From Stieleria sp. JC731 (GTDB lineage: Bacteria; Planctomycetota; Planctomycetia; Pirellulales; Pirellulaceae), in NCBI RefSeq assembly GCF_020966635.1, contig NZ_JAJKFQ010000005.1, forward strand, positions 1-64,000: DNA of 64,000 nt. The letters are read 5' to 3'. A model generated the notes under the pieces. That model was not told where the DNA came from. It saw only the letters and a list, made by a program, of their open reading frames with translations, and ran no database searches. Each line of letters begins with the position of its first letter. Positions within the stretch are counted from its first letter, which is position 1. Below, one piece after another: positions 62,401 through 64,000 of this stretch. The translations under genes and the position numbers were made by a program.

Positions 62401-64000
62401 ACTTCGATTACTTCGTTGCTAAGGCTGGGACGGACACGATCACCGTTCAAGCAACCAGCAATGAGCAATCAACTCCGGTTGAATTGGATATCGATCTTAA
62501 CGACCAAACATTGGGCGGAGTCTGGCGTCAGGCGATCATCGATCTCGGAGACTTTGCCGGAAACACCGGCATTGTTATCGAGTTCGTTTATGAAACTGAC
62601 ATCAACGCCACCGCAGAGGGTCTGTACCTCGATAACTTTATCGTCGGCTTTGCCGAGCGAGGTGAATTGGTTGATGGGGCGACCTTCGGTGAAGGCAACT
62701 TTACCGCTGCCACGGGCGGACTGACCGGCCAATACCAGTTGGAAGTTCGACCCGGTACGGACTACACGGAATTGCTTGACGGTGGGTTCTTCATCGACCT
62801 GGCTCGTGAATCGGCACCACGCACAGTAGAAACCATCTACCTGCAACTGAAAGCCGGTCGCAGCATCATGCCGTATGACACGCTAGACGTCACCGTGATG
62901 AACACAATGACCGGTTTGGACGAAGTCGTACGATTCCAATTCCAGCCATCGAATCCGTCGATTCAGAATCCTGCGAAAGTTGATCCGACAGCAGTCGCAA
63001 TCTCGTTCGACCGTTTGGATACCGAATCGGACATCGCAAACCGATTGGACTTGGCGATCTCGACCTTGACGGACTACGCGTTCTTTGATTCCGGACGTAC
63101 CGAAGTCCAACTGACCGATTCCTTCGATACGAACGATCGCCACTCTGAGTCTGTCACGATTGTTGCACCATCGTCGTCGCAAATCAGTGAAGGCAGTACA
63201 TTCCGATTGGGAGACGGTCGCCGTACGCGAACGTTCGAATTTACTACGGACGCGGCAGTCACCTTCGGCAATATCCCAGTTCCATACACACCGGGTGCGA
63301 GCAACGTTGAAATCGCGCGAAGTATCATCGATGTGATCAACTCGGGCGTCGTCCAAGCAACATTGCGTCTGCGTGCTTCTACCGTTTCGGGCAACTGGGA
63401 CTTTAGCAACGCAGCCGCCCCAGACATGCTTCCGACGGACGCGCGAATCGCGATTCACGGTACGGCCGTTGGAAACTTCCAGTCGGTTGAACGTGTTGCG
63501 GATGCGAACACCGGAATGTTGCCAATCGCTGACGACGGAAGCTTGGTTCTTTCGGCGATCTACCACAACGGAATCGGCGATCCGAATACCGTGCGAACGC
63601 AAGGTCAGGTGATCATCGAAAACAATACGATCACCGAAGTCCGCGCGATTGGTATTTGGAGCGATCCAGGGTTCCGCGGAACTGATCCTGAAGACGCCCG
63701 CAGCGAACTGACGGATCCAGCGGGAACCAACTACATCCGAATGGCACCCGTCGGCAATTCACCTCTTGGCGGTGCGATCAACTTCCCAGAACTGAACGAC
63801 AGTGTTACCGGTGGGCTAATGCCCGGGTTGGTCGCTCAGAACAATATCATCGACCGCGCCGGTTACACCGGAATTAAAGCGGACGGCGATACTCGGCCAT
63901 TCGTTCTGGAATGGAACGATTTGTTGGGCATCTATGCCAGCGGAACGACACAGGTGAACTCGCCTGCCGACATCATGATTCCTGACGGGTTCACGTTCGC
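53499..64000 (+). CDS. Giant secreted LEPR-XLL protein with internal subtilisin (S8) domain, partial
   Basis: At least 3500 residues, open at the window end. The start ATG is 53499 (AGAGGG ten bases upstream) or 53514. A basic Ser/Arg-rich leader precedes LETLEQRQLLAG (59-70). Residues about 555-660 resemble a matrixin-type metalloprotease fold, but the zinc site reads ASIGLILGLDQS (641-652). PPC-like beta domains lie near 2000-2160 and 2280-2400, with SdrD- or beta-helix-like stretches between. About 2517-2600 resembles an S8 propeptide, and 2605-2935 is a complete subtilisin domain: Asp2650 (VIDSGLQLDHPD), His2705 (GHGTHVAGT) and Ser2870 (GTSMASPH). More beta domains follow. It is exported; self-processing or matrix digestion is likely. 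The frame was followed by eye, and no stop was met. Confidence 0.9.
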   Translation, partial: MKVCSMTSRQRKNSSSSNRPSQDNTELQHGMPASSARGSEKTRSRRGSKSRDMRRRHLLETLEQRQLLAGPQLIGIQPNEGELIVDGTVRDTSPRSLTFRFDENQQIDPDTLDAIQIRRAGPDEQFDTADDVRIQPGSVSLGALAENEVVVRFADALPDDKYRIDVFGFDAPNRSDGPIVGLQNLQGEFLTARDGVGDSEHVTFELRLGARVEAVVPQPVVRLSDRSLEQRRNEILVYFNDDELFVENDPTTGLPTDRSAENPRFYQLLLTQETVRTTDDVLFQPDRVVYDANANVARLIFADDLNALPGVPLSGGTFRLRVGTAVDRIEDLVVTPTELNVVPRVSSNLGIDSDLEVNFVSKVFGESGGSRKVRFVNSGSGGPSVSLDSNTGAVVYDFGGASVTVSQLRDIAQNTPEVDAVMSVNFGLAGTAGAGGAMVLPSSLVGSSLTMAAAGDTLTTALDIGVFGQNGNQLLSSITISESIDPQPYNVQLAGALTDPGRADAAVIGAINDMFGPDVTDGVTEIEYNFQSVFAGGTGTGFPAQVNNITEVQKRRVREALSLWANYLGLQFRETPNRGLTIALGSLNQLTATPNSTIRSVPVLDAEIRVDPTFDSPAIVFSNQVSFELDYGEEFFRKAMASIGLILGLDQSADVTEQTLMALDPEFLNGTINPDTFISPVDPYSDSQTAIQQKINPLIDANTIVQPLPNSLEGTEPVFPGRLDILHGQMLHRPDSVDVDLYRFEVALDAAREYGTLTVESFAERLADSSLLDTSLTLFQDVSATATSNFGLGPDLLVRFDSQLPGELGNRSRIEFIQTDRVIGDVDVRVDRVVAANGELVENAIRVDLPRRGPSVSSLTVGQVMDAINNDAFASTLFNVSVVKGSENAQILDVAASSYSPIRLADGGTVELSRNDDYFSNDSLLTARLENGIYYIGVAASGNDSYDPALSGSGYGGKTQGAYELLVKFEPQVSQTDVIRDRDSDRVGVPGTAIDGDLDGTPTGVHNFWFQTRPLDRILEVVSDGSGIVPGQTITVTGADGTSRRFEFVPIGSNPQAGNVAVRYSTLNTISNIASTLATAINSNEGVLGVNASVQVNSTDPLAPAQLVLTGERSLKFSANFQGVNALGRTIFVDKIASVVSDGSLDEPFRDISGAGGTGAFDAALPGDIVRIVGNGGQDNDVTTLADNFSYQIGLSEIGGNTLEDGRHMNVPKGVTTMIDAGALFKLRSATIGVGSNNLLTDRSGGALQVLGTPRLLEVSDPGVPGSGDSGLSDLGVVGDVVFTSTRDRAVDAAAAGNSPLPGEGNWGGIIFRSDLDRNEGRKNIEDEGIFMQVVNHADIRYGGGSNILINSIQQTVNPIQIVDLRPTVTFNRLTRNASAAMSASPDAFLETRFQAPRFQQAGAFVADYSRIGPDIKQNLVVDNSINGLFIRTIAENGQTARPVTVAAHIDDVDIVHFIAENVVLAGQPGGPIEDGFKPEVSSATLNTTGGGRLADGTYDYRMTFVDRSGFESLPSDPTASITASTGARTVQILNLPLIGDGSEYLTRRLYRLDPGSGEYRLIAELNRSEANFIDDGSNAGGAVLDLTRQGVRGRLNASLVIDPNTVIKVRGARLELGQGTNLIAEGDQGQRVVFTSALDDRFGAGGSFDTNEDAGTPGGGAEPSRGDWSGIYASPTANVSIDYGIVAYGGGVSLIEGGQTRGFAALELQQASARVTNSRFEYNDHGQDGSGPIGRNGRLAITPATIFGRFTQPIIADNQFIDNYGAIIDLDLASMTDEMIADTGRQTGSIDKIVGYDDNVGPLLRGNTTDSEPGNSFGRRQLNGLRIRGGELSGGSIWDDTDIAHVLFESVVVGNSISGSGLTLKSRPDESLVVKMTGEGTPNSATAGTGITATGSTGDIADRIGGTVHILGLPGVPVVLTSLKDDSVGAGRKTDGTAQQDTNGDGVGSRPSANDWRSLYLDGLSNDRNLGVVLEQELATAAPPGRNASANNAQVLGELAERLTASDDVARLGYEVRGYISAAGDIDTYTFSAVSGTQVWIDIDRTSLGLDSVIEILDDAGNVLARSDDSFSELNNLGEIDVLQPGVLVQSLGDAEDPGTERWVNGEYYDFGSTNLRDSGMRVTLPGGVGTQNDYYVRVRAASVDPDDIAGGATTGAYTFQVRLREEQEFPGSVVRYADIRYSNHGVHVQGLPGSSPLIGEAQENESADVISATGQEIVDQLPYLPTGGLGIEGEPNYPTDLYADNGELTGGYFGGFDVFDPSVLNSRPQNLGDLVDSKTGTISVGGQLSSINDVDFYQIDIDREGMMGASRRSTVFDIDFAAGFDRPDTNISVFYSPTGNPNQARLVLFGENSNVLDDQSSPLATELLGELLERGSISPQDPLIGPVSLPAGSYFVAITESTRIPTELNNNLVRRVPIDSTVRIFDDQVEVSGGNTAETPIYQDFVDVASSGWSVTTNRDIDLGHSPVSTFSSIDAVSPASQVSTFNSDLSLAQARASLIQDAAQGGIGGYNGDPNYMPEAGTDFRPDTIILAFNENVSAGSKATILSANGLQVKREFQTFNGMVVTTQSGADVLDIVSGLLQEDDILYAEPDYVREFALTPNDTRYGEQWHYNNTGQTFGTPDADIDLPEAWDVTTGSDQVVIAVIDSGLQLDHPDIVDNLWVNPGEIPGDGIDNDNNGYVDDINGIDAFGGDVDPSDTVGHGTHVAGTISATGNNNLGVTGVNWNAKIMPLQVGDTTGLSSAAIIEAIDYATMMRRDHGINIKVSNNSYGGYFPSFAEQLAVQAHTNAGILFVAAAGNDGLNIDQLPSYPASYPAAGVVSVAATDDDDQLAFFSNYGVGNVDLAAPGVNILSLGLNSTYVYNSGTSMASPHVAGVAALLAGYSPTASVQDLKDALMLGADPLQNLQGSSITGARLNAAGALAALPSGLVGNESYYFDRSEDVGRLSATAFNLTGYSAEDMPRFYFDYFVAKAGTDTITVQATSNEQSTPVELDIDLNDQTLGGVWRQAIIDLGDFAGNTGIVIEFVYETDINATAEGLYLDNFIVGFAERGELVDGATFGEGNFTAATGGLTGQYQLEVRPGTDYTELLDGGFFIDLARESAPRTVETIYLQLKAGRSIMPYDTLDVTVMNTMTGLDEVVRFQFQPSNPSIQNPAKVDPTAVAISFDRLDTESDIANRLDLAISTLTDYAFFDSGRTEVQLTDSFDTNDRHSESVTIVAPSSSQISEGSTFRLGDGRRTRTFEFTTDAAVTFGNIPVPYTPGASNVEIARSIIDVINSGVVQATLRLRASTVSGNWDFSNAAAPDMLPTDARIAIHGTAVGNFQSVERVADANTGMLPIADDGSLVLSAIYHNGIGDPNTVRTQGQVIIENNTITEVRAIGIWSDPGFRGTDPEDARSELTDPAGTNYIRMAPVGNSPLGGAINFPELNDSVTGGLMPGLVAQNNIIDRAGYTGIKADGDTRPFVLEWNDLLGIYASGTTQVNSPADIMIPDGFTF

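Overview
The window is chromosomal DNA of a planctomycete, most likely a Pirellulaceae member close to Rhodopirellula. The evidence is lineage-typical gene content: PSCyt1/DUF1549/DUF1553 proteins paired with DUF1501 proteins, a BBP7-type outer-membrane barrel, DUF1598-like proteins, the Planctomycetes-Verrucomicrobia-Chlamydiae small basic protein, an H4MPT-linked C1 subunit, an ECF sigma factor next to a TPR Ser/Thr kinase, and six proteins with the N-terminal LE.R.LLA (LEPR-XLL) motif. No phage, IS element, CRISPR array or tRNA gene was found.

Layout. 1-1.4 kb: the 3' end of a 16S rRNA gene, a terminator, a GATC-dense repeat block, and a four-helix-bundle protein with a zinc ribbon. 1.7-13 kb: secreted and surface genes. 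These are a BBP7 barrel, a 1588-residue protein with cohesin, dockerin and twelve cadherin-like repeats, two further cohesin-type proteins, an AraC regulator and a LEMR-motif protein. 13-16.6 kb: a TPR kinase and an ECF sigma factor that lie in one apparent operon with the LEMR protein. 17-21.5 kb and 37.8-42.2 kb: two paralogous cytochrome-like DUF1549/DUF1553 plus DUF1501 pairs. 21.5-25.6 kb: three 94-bp tandem repeats, a small conserved protein, an FhcB-like subunit and 6-phosphogluconate dehydrogenase. 25.9-30.1 kb: two paralogous exported proteins ending in WWWD, flanking the arginyl/leucyl-tRNA-protein transferase. 30-34.3 kb: a chloride channel, a fatty-acid desaturase, the small basic protein and a small Cys/His protein. 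34.4-37.5 kb: a KS / hot-dog / ACP / hot-dog fatty-acid-type cluster in which one hot-dog protein has lost its catalytic His. 42-53 kb: a dockerin-bearing LEAR protein, a Ser/Thr kinase with a DNRLRE-like outer domain, thrS with a long insertion, and a Cys-rich membrane protein. 53.5-64 kb: the first 3500 codons of a giant secreted protein that runs off the window. It carries a subtilisin domain deep inside and, nearer its N-terminus, a matrixin-like site whose zinc ligands are replaced.

How the genes fit together. Much of the window serves the cell surface: proteins that share one N-terminal motif and carry cohesin, dockerin, cadherin, SdrD/CnaB-like and protease modules, with two transmembrane kinases and one ECF sigma factor as likely sensors or regulators. 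The cohesin and dockerin modules occur without any glycoside hydrolase, so a non-cellulosomal surface assembly is the most interesting candidate system here. Functions are inferred by reading translated sequence. No database search was run.
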